This document shows positions 6,775 to 13,038 of a DNA stretch of 15,177 bases, in pieces. A program made the position numbers and the translations under genes. The DNA comes from JBKQWK01 sp052139595 (GTDB taxonomy: Bacteria; Actinomycetota; Thermoleophilia; UBA2241). Where the stretch lies: assembly GCA_052139595.1 (NCBI GenBank), contig JBKQWK010000169.1, positions 1 through 15,177 on the forward strand, read 5' to 3'. Within the stretch, counting starts at the first letter, position 1, and the number at the start of each line of letters is the position of its first letter. The notes under the pieces were generated by a model. That model did no database searches and was not told the DNA's origin. It worked only from the letters and a program-made list of their open reading frames with translations.

Positions 6775-8226
6775 TCAGTTGTCACCGTCACCGTCGGCGA
6801 TGAGCGGCAGACGGACGATGAAGAGCGCGCCGGCGCCGGTCTCACTTGTGGCGGTGATCGAACCGCCGTGAGCTTCAACCAGCCGCCGAGCGATGGCGAG
6901 GCCGAGCCCGACTCCGGGGTAAGCGTGACTGCCGGCACCACGATAGAAGCGCTCGAACACGTTCGGCAGGTCGGCAGCGGCGATACCGCTACCGGTGTCG
7001 CGTACAGTGAGTTCGACATAATCAGGATCACCTCTGGCCACGCGCATAGCGACGCGGCCCCCGGCGGGCGTAAATTTGAGCGCATTTGTCAGCAGGTTGT
7101 CGATGACCTGGCGTAAACGGTCGCGGTCCCCGACGACGGTTGTCGCCTGCGACTGCAGATCGAGGTCGATCTGTGCCACGACAAACTGCTCGCGCGCCGC
7201 CGCAACTGCTTCGGCGGCCACATCGTCAAGGCGAATCGGTATGTGCTGCAGATGAAAGGTCTCGGCATCCATATCGTCGAGATAGCGCAGTGCCCCAAGC
7301 AAACGCCCAAGGCGGGCGACTTCGTCGGCGATGATTGCCAGATTCTCGTTGCTGGGTGGCAGAACGCCATCTTGCAGCGCTTCAACCCGGGCCTGGATGG
7401 TGGCCAGGGGGGTGCGCAGCTCGTGCGCCAGGTCGGCTGTCATGACGCGTCGCCACGACTCCTGCTGCTCGATCGCCTGCGCCATGTCGTTGAACGCCAC
7501 CGCCAAGGCACCGACCTCGTCGCGATGGTCGGCGCGGTCCACGGTCACGCGTTGCCGGCGCTCACCACGGCTCATGGCTCCGGCGGCTGCGGTCAATGCC
7601 TCCAGTGGAGCAGTAACACGACGTGTGGCGATGACGCCGATCACAACGGCGGCGAATGCAACCGCTACCCCTGCGATAACCAGATAGATAAGCAGATCGC
7701 GGCGGAAGGCGCTATTGAGGGGTAACGCGGCGGCGCCCGGCTGCGCAATGACGGCAACGCCAATTGCCCGACCATCCACAGCCAGGGTATAACGCTTGAC
7801 CTGGGCGCCGGCACCCAGCCCGACGCCGGCCTGGCCGCTGCTCATCATGTTCGCGCCTGTGCCTGCGCTGCCGCTACCCATCATGTTCGCCCCCCCCCTT
7901 TTGGCGCCGCCATTCATGCCTGCAGCCATGTGCCCAGCTGTGAACACAAGCACGTTGTTGGCGTCGTAAACCCAGACGCGCAGGTCGTTGGTGAGTGCCA
8001 ACTGGTCAATCGTGGTAATGGTGGGCGGATCCCAGCCGGTTCCACTGTGGTAGCCTGATGTGATCGCCCTGACGACAGTCTGGATTCGCTGACGTTGGTC
8101 AGCACTGGCATATTGATTGAAGCGGCGGCCGCCGATGACGACGACGATCGCTGCAATGGCGACGACGGCCACGATCGCCACCGCGGCGTGCGTGAAGGCC
8201 AGCCGGCGTCGCAGGCTCGGTCTCAT
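6775..8226 (-). CDS. membrane sensor histidine kinase (HAMP-HisKA-HATPase)
   Basis: A 483-residue two-component kinase. TM1 is at about 9-33 and TM2 at about 178-200, enclosing an external sensor domain of about 140 residues. HAMP follows at about 200-255, then the HisKA phosphoacceptor in DLAHELRTPL (H268). The ATP domain has the N box DNLLTNALKF, DTGSGIA (D410), FERFYRG and GVGLGLAI. The sensor domain contains a low-complexity Gly/Ala/Met insert (about 100-140) with two near-copies of GANMM (112-116 and 124-128). The insert is partly encoded by nine consecutive G (7898-7890). The ATG overlaps the response regulator stop by four bases (ATGA), so translation is coupled. Its facing neighbour is a secreted protein that also has a Gly/Met-rich tail. 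The signal is unknown; metal or envelope stress is a guess from composition and context. Confidence 0.93.
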   Translation of the reverse strand: MRPSLRRRLAFTHAAVAIVAVVAIAAIVVVIGGRRFNQYASADQRQRIQTVVRAITSGYHSGTGWDPPTITTIDQLALTNDLRVWVYDANNVLVFTAGHMAAGMNGGAKRGGANMMGSGSAGTGANMMSSGQAGVGLGAGAQVKRYTLAVDGRAIGVAVIAQPGAAALPLNSAFRRDLLIYLVIAGVAVAFAAVVIGVIATRRVTAPLEALTAAAGAMSRGERRQRVTVDRADHRDEVGALAVAFNDMAQAIEQQESWRRVMTADLAHELRTPLATIQARVEALQDGVLPPSNENLAIIADEVARLGRLLGALRYLDDMDAETFHLQHIPIRLDDVAAEAVAAAREQFVVAQIDLDLQSQATTVVGDRDRLRQVIDNLLTNALKFTPAGGRVAMRVARGDPDYVELTVRDTGSGIAAADLPNVFERFYRGAGSHAYPGVGLGLAIARRLVEAHGGSITATSETGAGALFIVRLPLIADGDGDN

Positions 8227-8927
8227 CGTTCAGTCTCGGCGAAACGGTACCCGCGACCGTAGACAGTCTCGATGAAATGTGGTGCGCGCGCGTCTTCGCC
8301 GAGTTTGTGGCGCAGGTTCTTCACGTGCGCGTCGATGGTTCGCTCGTAGCCCTCGAACTCGTAGCCTTGCACCTTATTGATGAGTTCGTAGCGGCTGTAA
8401 GCGCGACCGGGAAAACGCGCCAAGCTCAGCAGCAGGCGAAACTCCGACTCCGTCAGCTCAACCTCGCGTTGGTCGAGAAAGACGCGTCGCTTGGCCGAGT
8501 CGATCTGCAGGCGACCTCCGCCGCGCACCATGATATCCACCTGCGCCTCACTGGCGCTGTGCGCGCGGCGAAGCAGCACGCGCACGCGGGCGCAGACCTC
8601 GCGCGGGCTGAACGGCTTGGTGATGTAATCGTCGGCGCCAACCGTCAAGCCACGCAACAAGTCCTCCTCACTGTCGCGGGCCGTGAGCATGATGATGGGC
8701 ACGTCGCTCTGCTCGCGCAGAACGCGGCAAACCTCTTCACCGCCGATACCAGGGAGCATGAGGTCAAGGATGACCAGGTCAGCGGCCCGACGAGCAAAGT
8801 CCTCCAGAGCCTCCTCGCCTGACATCTTCCAGACGACCATGTAGCCATCGCGTTCGAGGTACGTCTGCACGACCTCGGCGATGCGCGCCTCGTCTTCGAC
8901 CAGCAGTATGCGTGTTTCGCCGCTCAT
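8223..8927 (-). CDS. OmpR-family response regulator
   Basis: A 234-residue transcription factor and partner of the kinase that follows. The receiver domain (1-120) has the acidic pair E11/D12, phosphoacceptor D55 in LVILDLMLPG, T82 in LTARD and K104 in ITKPF. A winged-helix domain follows, with ELTESEFRLLLSLARFPG, a recognition helix in ERTIDAHVKNLRHKLGED, and a wing ending in VETVYGRGYRF-like ETVYGRGYRF. I chose the ATG giving MSGETRILLVEDE because family members start just before the first beta strand. An in-frame GTG at 8960 would add eleven residues but has no Shine-Dalgarno. A GAGG lies 12 bases before the chosen ATG. It also precedes a four-codon open frame (ATG at 8939) whose TGA overlaps this ATG. 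The gene is divergent from the secreted protein at 9101, which it may control. Confidence 0.92.
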   Translation of the reverse strand: MSGETRILLVEDEARIAEVVQTYLERDGYMVVWKMSGEEALEDFARRAADLVILDLMLPGIGGEEVCRVLREQSDVPIIMLTARDSEEDLLRGLTVGADDYITKPFSPREVCARVRVLLRRAHSASEAQVDIMVRGGGRLQIDSAKRRVFLDQREVELTESEFRLLLSLARFPGRAYSRYELINKVQGYEFEGYERTIDAHVKNLRHKLGEDARAPHFIETVYGRGYRFAETER

Positions 8928-9003
8928 AGGAGGATCATACCTCGCCTCGCCGCGCTTCACGGATGCAGCAGAGCAGCTTCATAAGTTCTTCAACTCGAGT
9001 GGC

Positions 9004-9019
9004 TACACTGTCTGCAGAC
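9004..9019 (+). promoter_or_regulatory. possible -10 box and operator palindrome for the secreted protein gene
   Basis: A TACACT (9004-9009) resembling a -10 hexamer is followed at once by the perfect 10-bp palindrome GTCTGCAGAC (9010-9019). A convincing -35 is not visible. The nine bases GTCTGCAGA recur at 6751-6759, beside the parS-like site. It could bind the divergent response regulator, but there is no direct evidence. Confidence 0.25.
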
Positions 9020-9049
9020 GGAGGGTGAGGCGCTGATGCAAGCGTCCCA

Positions 9050-9068
9050 GCCCTCTCCACCAGAGGGC
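9050..9068 (+). other. small hairpin in the 5' leader of the secreted protein gene
   Basis: GCCCTCT (9050-9056) and AGAGGGC (9062-9068) are perfect complements with a 5-nt loop, about 32 nt ahead of the ATG and outside the Shine-Dalgarno site. It could stabilise the mRNA leader or act as a half-site pair for a regulator. Confidence 0.35.
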
Positions 9069-9100
9069 GACTCACGGGCCGCCAAAGAGAGGACAAACGC

Positions 9101-9580
9101 ATGAAACGACACAGAAAGATCGCGTTGATCGCGACGCTCGCCGCTATCGGAGCGTTGGCCGTAGCCTCCGTAGCCTTCGCCAGCACGCGATCGACCACGA
9201 TAGCGGGCGTCCGCAGTGGCGCCGGCCGTGCCCTGATGAGCAACCCGACCGCGGTCAAGGATATGCAGAAGCTACGCGCCGAGTACCAGGCGGAGGTTAA
9301 AGCGTGGGCCGACAAATACGGCAACGACCAGACCAGTGCGGTGGCACAGGCAGCCCTGACGAAGTTGCGCACAGAGCACGCAACTGAAATGCAGACGTTA
9401 CTGAAGAAGTACGGCATCAGCGTGCCCGCGAGCGCTCTTGGCGCCGGACCCGGCCCCGGCATGGGCAACGGTTCAGGCCGCGGCGCGTGCGACGGCTCGG
9501 GCCCCATGGGCGTCGGAGCGGGTGCCGGCCATGGATACGGCGCTGGCATGATGAACAGCCAGTCCAGCCAGTCGCTCTAA
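9101..9580 (+). CDS. small secreted protein with duplicated helical motif and Gly/Met-rich tail
   Basis: A 159-residue exported protein that I do not recognise as a named family. A clear Sec signal peptide covers residues 1-28 (basic MKRHRK, a hydrophobic core, cleavage likely after AFA or AFAS). The mature part has a charged helical region with an internal duplication: KLRAEYQAEVKAWADKYG (57-74) and KLRTEHATEMQTLLKKYG (88-105), a period of 31 residues. The C-terminus (114-159) is dominated by Gly with scattered Met, His and one Cys, ending GAGMMNSQSSQSL. The start is supported by GAGAGGA seven bases upstream. It is divergent from a response regulator-kinase pair whose sensor domain shares the Gly/Met composition, so it may be that system's target or a periplasmic-type adaptor like CpxP, Spy or ZraP (analogy only; no LTxxQ motif). 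A strong hairpin terminator follows. Confidence 0.85.
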   Translation: MKRHRKIALIATLAAIGALAVASVAFASTRSTTIAGVRSGAGRALMSNPTAVKDMQKLRAEYQAEVKAWADKYGNDQTSAVAQAALTKLRTEHATEMQTLLKKYGISVPASALGAGPGPGMGNGSGRGACDGSGPMGVGAGAGHGYGAGMMNSQSSQSL

Positions 9581-9597
9581 TCGCCAACCCGGCACTG

Positions 9598-9643
9598 CAC
9601 CGACGCGCGCACCCTGACAGAGGTCAGGTTGGGCGCGTCGGTG
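9598..9643 (+). terminator. terminator after the secreted protein gene
   Basis: Two 21-nt arms (9598-9618 and 9623-9643) pair with two mismatches around an AGAG loop, 17 nt after the stop codon. Outer bases TCGCC (9581-9585) and GGCGA (9644-9648) can extend the stem. Only a short TT follows, so it is a GC-rich hairpin terminator with a weak U-tract. Confidence 0.75.
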
Positions 9644-9750
9644 GGCGATTCTGCAGTCTCCACCCTCGCGCGTCGGTGCACGTACGACTTCCCAGACGTG
9701 CGACTGTCCAGTACGAAAGACGTACGGTAAAGCTACGATCCTGGTGATTG

Positions 9751-9800
9751 TGCAAGAAGAAGAGCAATGGGGCCTTGGCCTCATTGCTCTTCTTCTTGCA
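9751..9800. terminator. 50-nt near-perfect palindrome, likely bidirectional terminator
   Basis: Arms TGCAAGAAGAAGAGCAATG (9751-9769) and CATTGCTCTTCTTCTTGCA (9782-9800) are exact complements. The centre adds GGCC/GGCC separated by TT, with one wobble pair. An A-rich side and a CTTCTTCTT side flank a GC-rich core, the layout of a two-way intrinsic terminator between the convergent secreted protein and kdd genes. It lies in the 326-nt gene-free stretch 9581-9906. Apart from the three hairpins listed, I see nothing coding or tRNA-like in that stretch. Confidence 0.7.
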
Positions 9801-9840
9801 TTTACCGCCGCGACGGTGAGCGACCGCCGGAAGACGGTGC

Positions 9841-9895
9841 GGTGAGCGGGCGCTTTAAGAAGTGAATTTGACCCTCCTACGAGCGTCCGCTCACC
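9841..9895 (-). repeat. inverted repeat just downstream of kdd
   Basis: GGTGAGCGGGCGCT (9841-9854) pairs with AGCGTCCGCTCACC (9882-9895) over 14 positions with one mismatch, leaving a 27-nt loop. It begins 12 nt after the kdd stop and may help end or stabilise that transcript. A second copy of the left arm, GACGGTGAGCG at 9812-9822, can pair with the same right arm (CGCTCACCGTC at 9889-9899), so two alternative folds exist. Confidence 0.5.
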
Positions 9896-9906
9896 GTCCT
9901 GGTCAT

Positions 9907-10980
9907 TCAGGCTTTCAGGCCCACCGGCTCGGGGTTACCGGCACCGGTGGCATAAGTCTCCTGGAACAGCTCCATGAGAATCGGACTGCGACGCACGTCG
10001 TCGAGCGAGATCTCGGCGTGGTGCTTGGTGTAGCCGTTGCCGATGAGCATGGTCGTGTCGGCGCCGATTCCTTCGGCGCCCAGTGCCGCTGAGGTAAAGC
10101 TCGTCGCCATGCTGAAGAAGTAGACCGTACCGTCGTCTTTGGTCGCCAGTATCGAGGCCATCTCGGTATTGGGGATGTCGACGCAGTTGATTGTGAGATC
10201 CGCCATCTGGCCGTCAGTCGCCTTCACCATTTCGTCGTAGACAAAGAGCTGGTCGGTGGCGCTGCCCTGGAAGACGATGTCGCAGAAACCGGTCTTTTCC
10301 AGGCGCTTTTTACCGGCGTCACCGTGCACGAGGCCGATGACCTTGCCAGTGACGCCGACACGATTGCGGGCCTCGTAGGCACAGAGCAGGCCGCTCTTGC
10401 CGCCGGCGCCGATGATGAAGACAGTCTGGCCCGGCTTGCAGAGCTTGGCGGCCTGCGCCGGGGCACCGGCAACGTCGAGAATGGCGAGCGCCAGTGCCTC
10501 GTCCATGTCGCTCGGTATCTTGGCGTAGATGCCGGTTTCGAACAGAATCGCCTGCCCCTTCACCTTGACCTGGCAGGTGTCCTTGTTGATCGACAGAACC
10601 TCGGCGACTTTCAGCGGTGTGAGAGAGAGCGAAACGAGCGTGGCGATACGGTCGCCAACCTTGAGATCGCGGTCTGCCAGTTTGGGTCCGATCTCTTTGA
10701 CGGTGCCCAGGAGCATGCCGCCGGAGCCCGTGTCGGGATTATGGTGTTTGCCGCGCTTGGCGATGATGTCGAGGCTGTGGCGGGCCATCTTCTGCACGTC
10801 GCCGCCTTCGGCCTCCTCGATCTGGGTGAAGCTGGCCGCATCGACGTTCAGGGTGTCGACCTCGATGAGGATCTCGTCATCGTAGATCTCCATCGTATTA
10901 TCGATCTGCCAGGCCGGCTGCGGCAGCACGCCCTTGGGCTCGATCACGCGATGGGCGCCGAACTTGTTGCCTTCTTTCAT
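9907..10980 (-). CDS. kdd: L-erythro-3,5-diaminohexanoate dehydrogenase
   Basis: This 357-residue NAD(P)-dependent enzyme oxidatively deaminates 3,5-diaminohexanoate, the product of lysine 5,6-aminomutase, to 3-keto-5-aminohexanoate, releasing ammonia. The N-terminal half is a GroES-like fold of the medium-chain dehydrogenase type (GAHRVIEPKGVLPQPAW near the start, EILIEVDTLNVDAASF at about 36-51, GTVKEIGP at 92-99). The Rossmann domain starts at about 185 with VFIIGAGGKSGLLCAYEA. DDGTVYFFSMATSFTSAALGAEG (split here as DDGTVYFFSM and ATSFTSAALGAEG, about 282-304) and GNGYTKHHAE resemble known Kdd proteins as I recall them. Length matches the family. The ATG has AGAGAGGA upstream. The gene lies 39 nt after the thiolase and is last in the kam operon, which supports the assignment over a generic zinc-type alcohol dehydrogenase. 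Confidence 0.9.
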   Translation of the reverse strand: MKEGNKFGAHRVIEPKGVLPQPAWQIDNTMEIYDDEILIEVDTLNVDAASFTQIEEAEGGDVQKMARHSLDIIAKRGKHHNPDTGSGGMLLGTVKEIGPKLADRDLKVGDRIATLVSLSLTPLKVAEVLSINKDTCQVKVKGQAILFETGIYAKIPSDMDEALALAILDVAGAPAQAAKLCKPGQTVFIIGAGGKSGLLCAYEARNRVGVTGKVIGLVHGDAGKKRLEKTGFCDIVFQGSATDQLFVYDEMVKATDGQMADLTINCVDIPNTEMASILATKDDGTVYFFSMATSFTSAALGAEGIGADTTMLIGNGYTKHHAEISLDDVRRSPILMELFQETYATGAGNPEPVGLKA

Positions 10981-11019
10981 CGGTTCTGTCCTCTCTCTTT
11001 TGTGCTCAGTCGGGCTCGT

Positions 11020-12219
11020 TCAGTTTTCGATCTTGATCACGGTAGCGGCGCCCATGCCGCCGCCGACGCAGGCAGATGTGAGGCCAAGCTCTTGACCGCG
11101 GCGACGCAGCTCGTGGATGAGGGTCACGATCATGCGCGTGCCGGTGCTACCGAGCGGATGGCCAAGGCTGACGCCGCTGCCGTTGACGTTGACGATCTCG
11201 GGATCAAAGCCGATTTCGCGTGTTGCCAGGGCGGCGACGCAGGCGAACGCCTCGTTGAGTTCGGCCAAAGCCATGTCTTTGGCGGTAAGGCCAGCCCGCC
11301 CGAGAGCTTTCTGGCCGGCAACCGTTTCGCCGTAGCCCATGATGCTGGCCGGCACAGCGGCGGTCGCATAACTGACGAGGCTGGCCAGCGGCTTGGCGCC
11401 GATTGCTTCGGCCTTGGCGCGCGAGGCAACCACCAGAGCGCTGGCGCCGTCGCTGATGCCGGAGGAATTGCCGGCGGTGACACGCCCACCGTCTGGCCGG
11501 AAGACCGGCTTCAGCTTGGCCATCGACTCAAGCGAGGCGTCACGACGCGGGTTTTCATCGGTGTCGATGACGATCGGGTCGCCCTTGCGCTGGGGAATCG
11601 CGACGGGCACGATTTCGTCTTTGAACTTGCCGCTGTCGATCGCCGCCACAGCGTTCAGGTGACTGCGGTAGGCAACCTCGTCCTGCTGCTCGCGGCTGAT
11701 GTCGAACTGGTCGCAGAGCGTCTCGGCAGTGAGGCCCATATGGTAGTTGCCGATGGCGCACCAGAGGCCATCAGTCACCATGGCGTCGAAGATCTTGTCG
11801 CTGGGCATGCCCATGCGGTAGCCAGTACGGCCGTTCTGCAACAGCCACGGCGCCCGCGTCATGTTCTCGGTGCCGCCGACCAAGTAGAGATCGCCGTCGC
11901 CGGCCTTGATGGCCTGCGCCGCCGACACCAGAGCCTGGGCGCTAGAGACACAGACGCGGTTGATGGTGTAGGCCGGCACGCTGTCGGGGATGCCGGCACG
12001 AAGCTCGGCCTGACGGGCAACGTTCTGTCCCAGGCCGGCCTGAATGACGTTGCCGAAGATGACGTCGTCAAGCTCGGCGGCGTCAATGCCGGCCCGCTTG
12101 ATCGCCTCGGCCATGACTTTGGCGGCCAGATCAATGGCCGAGGTGGTGGCGAATCCGCCTTGAAACTTGGCCTGGGCTGTGCGCACGGCCGACAGAATGA
12201 CGACTTCACTCTCTGACAC
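11020..12219 (-). CDS. thiolase (acetyl-CoA C-acetyltransferase)
   Basis: A 399-residue thiolase that splits acetoacetyl-CoA with CoA into two acetyl-CoA, the expected end of lysine fermentation; the reverse condensation is also possible. Catalytic residues are visible: the acyl-accepting Cys90 in NRVCVSSAQAL, His354 in GSGVSLGHPLGSTGTR, and Cys384 in SACVGGGMG. NEAFA (322-326) and GNSSGISDGAS are also typical. I chose the GTG at 12219 because it gives the usual SESEVVILSAVRTAQ start and has GAGGAGG at 12231-12225, five bases upstream. An in-frame ATG at 12291 would add 24 unlikely residues. The gene is 87 nt after kamE and 39 nt before kdd, so it is probably in the same transcript. Thiolase sequence alone does not fix the chain length of the substrate; acetoacetyl-CoA is inferred from context. 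Confidence 0.92.
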   Translation of the reverse strand: MSESEVVILSAVRTAQAKFQGGFATTSAIDLAAKVMAEAIKRAGIDAAELDDVIFGNVIQAGLGQNVARQAELRAGIPDSVPAYTINRVCVSSAQALVSAAQAIKAGDGDLYLVGGTENMTRAPWLLQNGRTGYRMGMPSDKIFDAMVTDGLWCAIGNYHMGLTAETLCDQFDISREQQDEVAYRSHLNAVAAIDSGKFKDEIVPVAIPQRKGDPIVIDTDENPRRDASLESMAKLKPVFRPDGGRVTAGNSSGISDGASALVVASRAKAEAIGAKPLASLVSYATAAVPASIMGYGETVAGQKALGRAGLTAKDMALAELNEAFACVAALATREIGFDPEIVNVNGSGVSLGHPLGSTGTRMIVTLIHELRRRGQELGLTSACVGGGMGAATVIKIEN

Positions 12220-12224
12220 GACTG

Positions 12225-12231
12225 CCTCCTC
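12225..12231 (-). promoter_or_regulatory. ribosome binding site of the thiolase gene
   Basis: GAGGAGG on the minus strand, five bases before the GTG at 12219. It decides the start codon against the in-frame ATG at 12291. Confidence 0.8.
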
Positions 12232-12245
12232 GTAGTGCTGCTGAC

Positions 12246-12269
12246 GCGCAAGCGGCGTTCGCCGTGCGC
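12246..12269 (-). other. imperfect hairpin between kamE and thiolase
   Basis: GCGCA and CGG in one arm pair with CCG and TGCGC in the other, with a two-base bulge, inside the 87-nt gap. There is no U-tract, so it is more likely an mRNA processing or stability element than a terminator, perhaps tuning thiolase-kdd output against kamDE. This is weak evidence. Confidence 0.25.
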
Positions 12270-12306
12270 TCATCCCTGTGAATGATGTCACCTGCCAGGC
12301 TTGTGC

Positions 12307-13038
12307 TCAGCCCTGCTGGCGACGTACCACCTCTTGCGCCAGGAACGAGGCGACTTCGAGCGGCGTGGTCCTGGGACCAAAACCGGCGTCGTAGCCCAAT
12401 TCCTTGGCGAAGGCATTATTGATGCGCGGGCCACCGACAATGAGCACGAACCGTTCGCGCACACCTTCTGCCTCGAGCAGCTCAATCAGCTTGGTGAGAT
12501 TCTGCACGTGGATATTCTTCTGCGTAACGATCTGCGAGACCAAGATGGCATCGGCCTGTCGTTCAAGCGCCGTTTTCAACAGCTGCTCGCAGGGGATCTG
12601 GGAGCCCATGTTGAGAGCGTCCATCTCTGGGTAGCGCTCGAAGCCGTAGTTGCCAGCGAAGCCCTTCATGTTCATGATCGCGTCGATGCCGACCGTGTGA
12701 GCGTCGCTCTCAATCGCGGCGCCGACGACCAGCAACTTGCGCCCCAGTTTCTCTTTGATGAGGCGATTGATGGCGTAGAAGTCCATGGCCTCAAACTCAA
12801 GATAGTCGCCCTTGACTTCATCCGGGTTGATGCCGACGTCGGTACGGGCATAGGCGACGTAGAACGTGAATGCCGGGTCGATCGCCTTGACCTCGGCAAT
12901 ACCGACGTCGTGAAAGCCGAGCTTTTCGAGGAACTGCTTGCCGATGTCGGTCGCCTTGATTGAATTGGCAATCGGCAAGGTGAACGAGAACTGGATGAGG
13001 CCGTCGTCCTGCGTGTCTCCGTACGGGCGGACGATCAT
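12307..13038 (-). CDS. kamE: lysine 5,6-aminomutase beta subunit
   Basis: The 243-residue cobalamin-binding subunit of D-lysine/L-beta-lysine 5,6-aminomutase, which moves an amino group from C6 to C5 by adenosylcobalamin radical chemistry with PLP. Residues 1-95 form the N-terminal dimerisation region (VRPYGDTQDDGLIQFSFTLP). The Rossmann-like B12 domain holds the base-off/His-on motif SDAHTVGID (D112, H114, G117). K125 in IMNMKG lies 11 residues after the histidine, the same spacing as H133/K144 in the Clostridium sticklandii enzyme, where that lysine binds PLP. VLIVGGPRINNAFAKELGYDAGFG closes the domain (written here as VLIVGGPRINNAF plus AKELGYDAGFG). Start and kamD stop share one base (TGATG at 13040-13036), with AGGGAGG upstream, so the two subunits are translationally coupled. 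Length fits the family. Confidence 0.96.
   Translation of the reverse strand: MIVRPYGDTQDDGLIQFSFTLPIANSIKATDIGKQFLEKLGFHDVGIAEVKAIDPAFTFYVAYARTDVGINPDEVKGDYLEFEAMDFYAINRLIKEKLGRKLLVVGAAIESDAHTVGIDAIMNMKGFAGNYGFERYPEMDALNMGSQIPCEQLLKTALERQADAILVSQIVTQKNIHVQNLTKLIELLEAEGVRERFVLIVGGPRINNAFAKELGYDAGFGPRTTPLEVASFLAQEVVRRQQG

Noticed and set aside
8928..8933. AGGAGG as a ribosome binding site
   Set aside because: It is on the plus strand, beside the minus-strand regulator start, with no plus-strand start codon close by that opens a credible gene.
9644..9750. Small RNA or tRNA gene in the intergenic stretch
   Set aside because: No cloverleaf, no CCA-end or T-loop signature, and only short repeats of ACGTACG-like words.
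10324..12216. Very long plus-strand open frame (630 codons)
   Set aside because: It is a high-GC shadow of kdd and the thiolase, both with clear catalytic motifs and ribosome binding sites on the minus strand.
12246..12269. Terminator between kamE and thiolase
   Set aside because: The stem is bulged and lacks a U-tract, and the downstream genes belong to the same pathway, so a full stop is unlikely.
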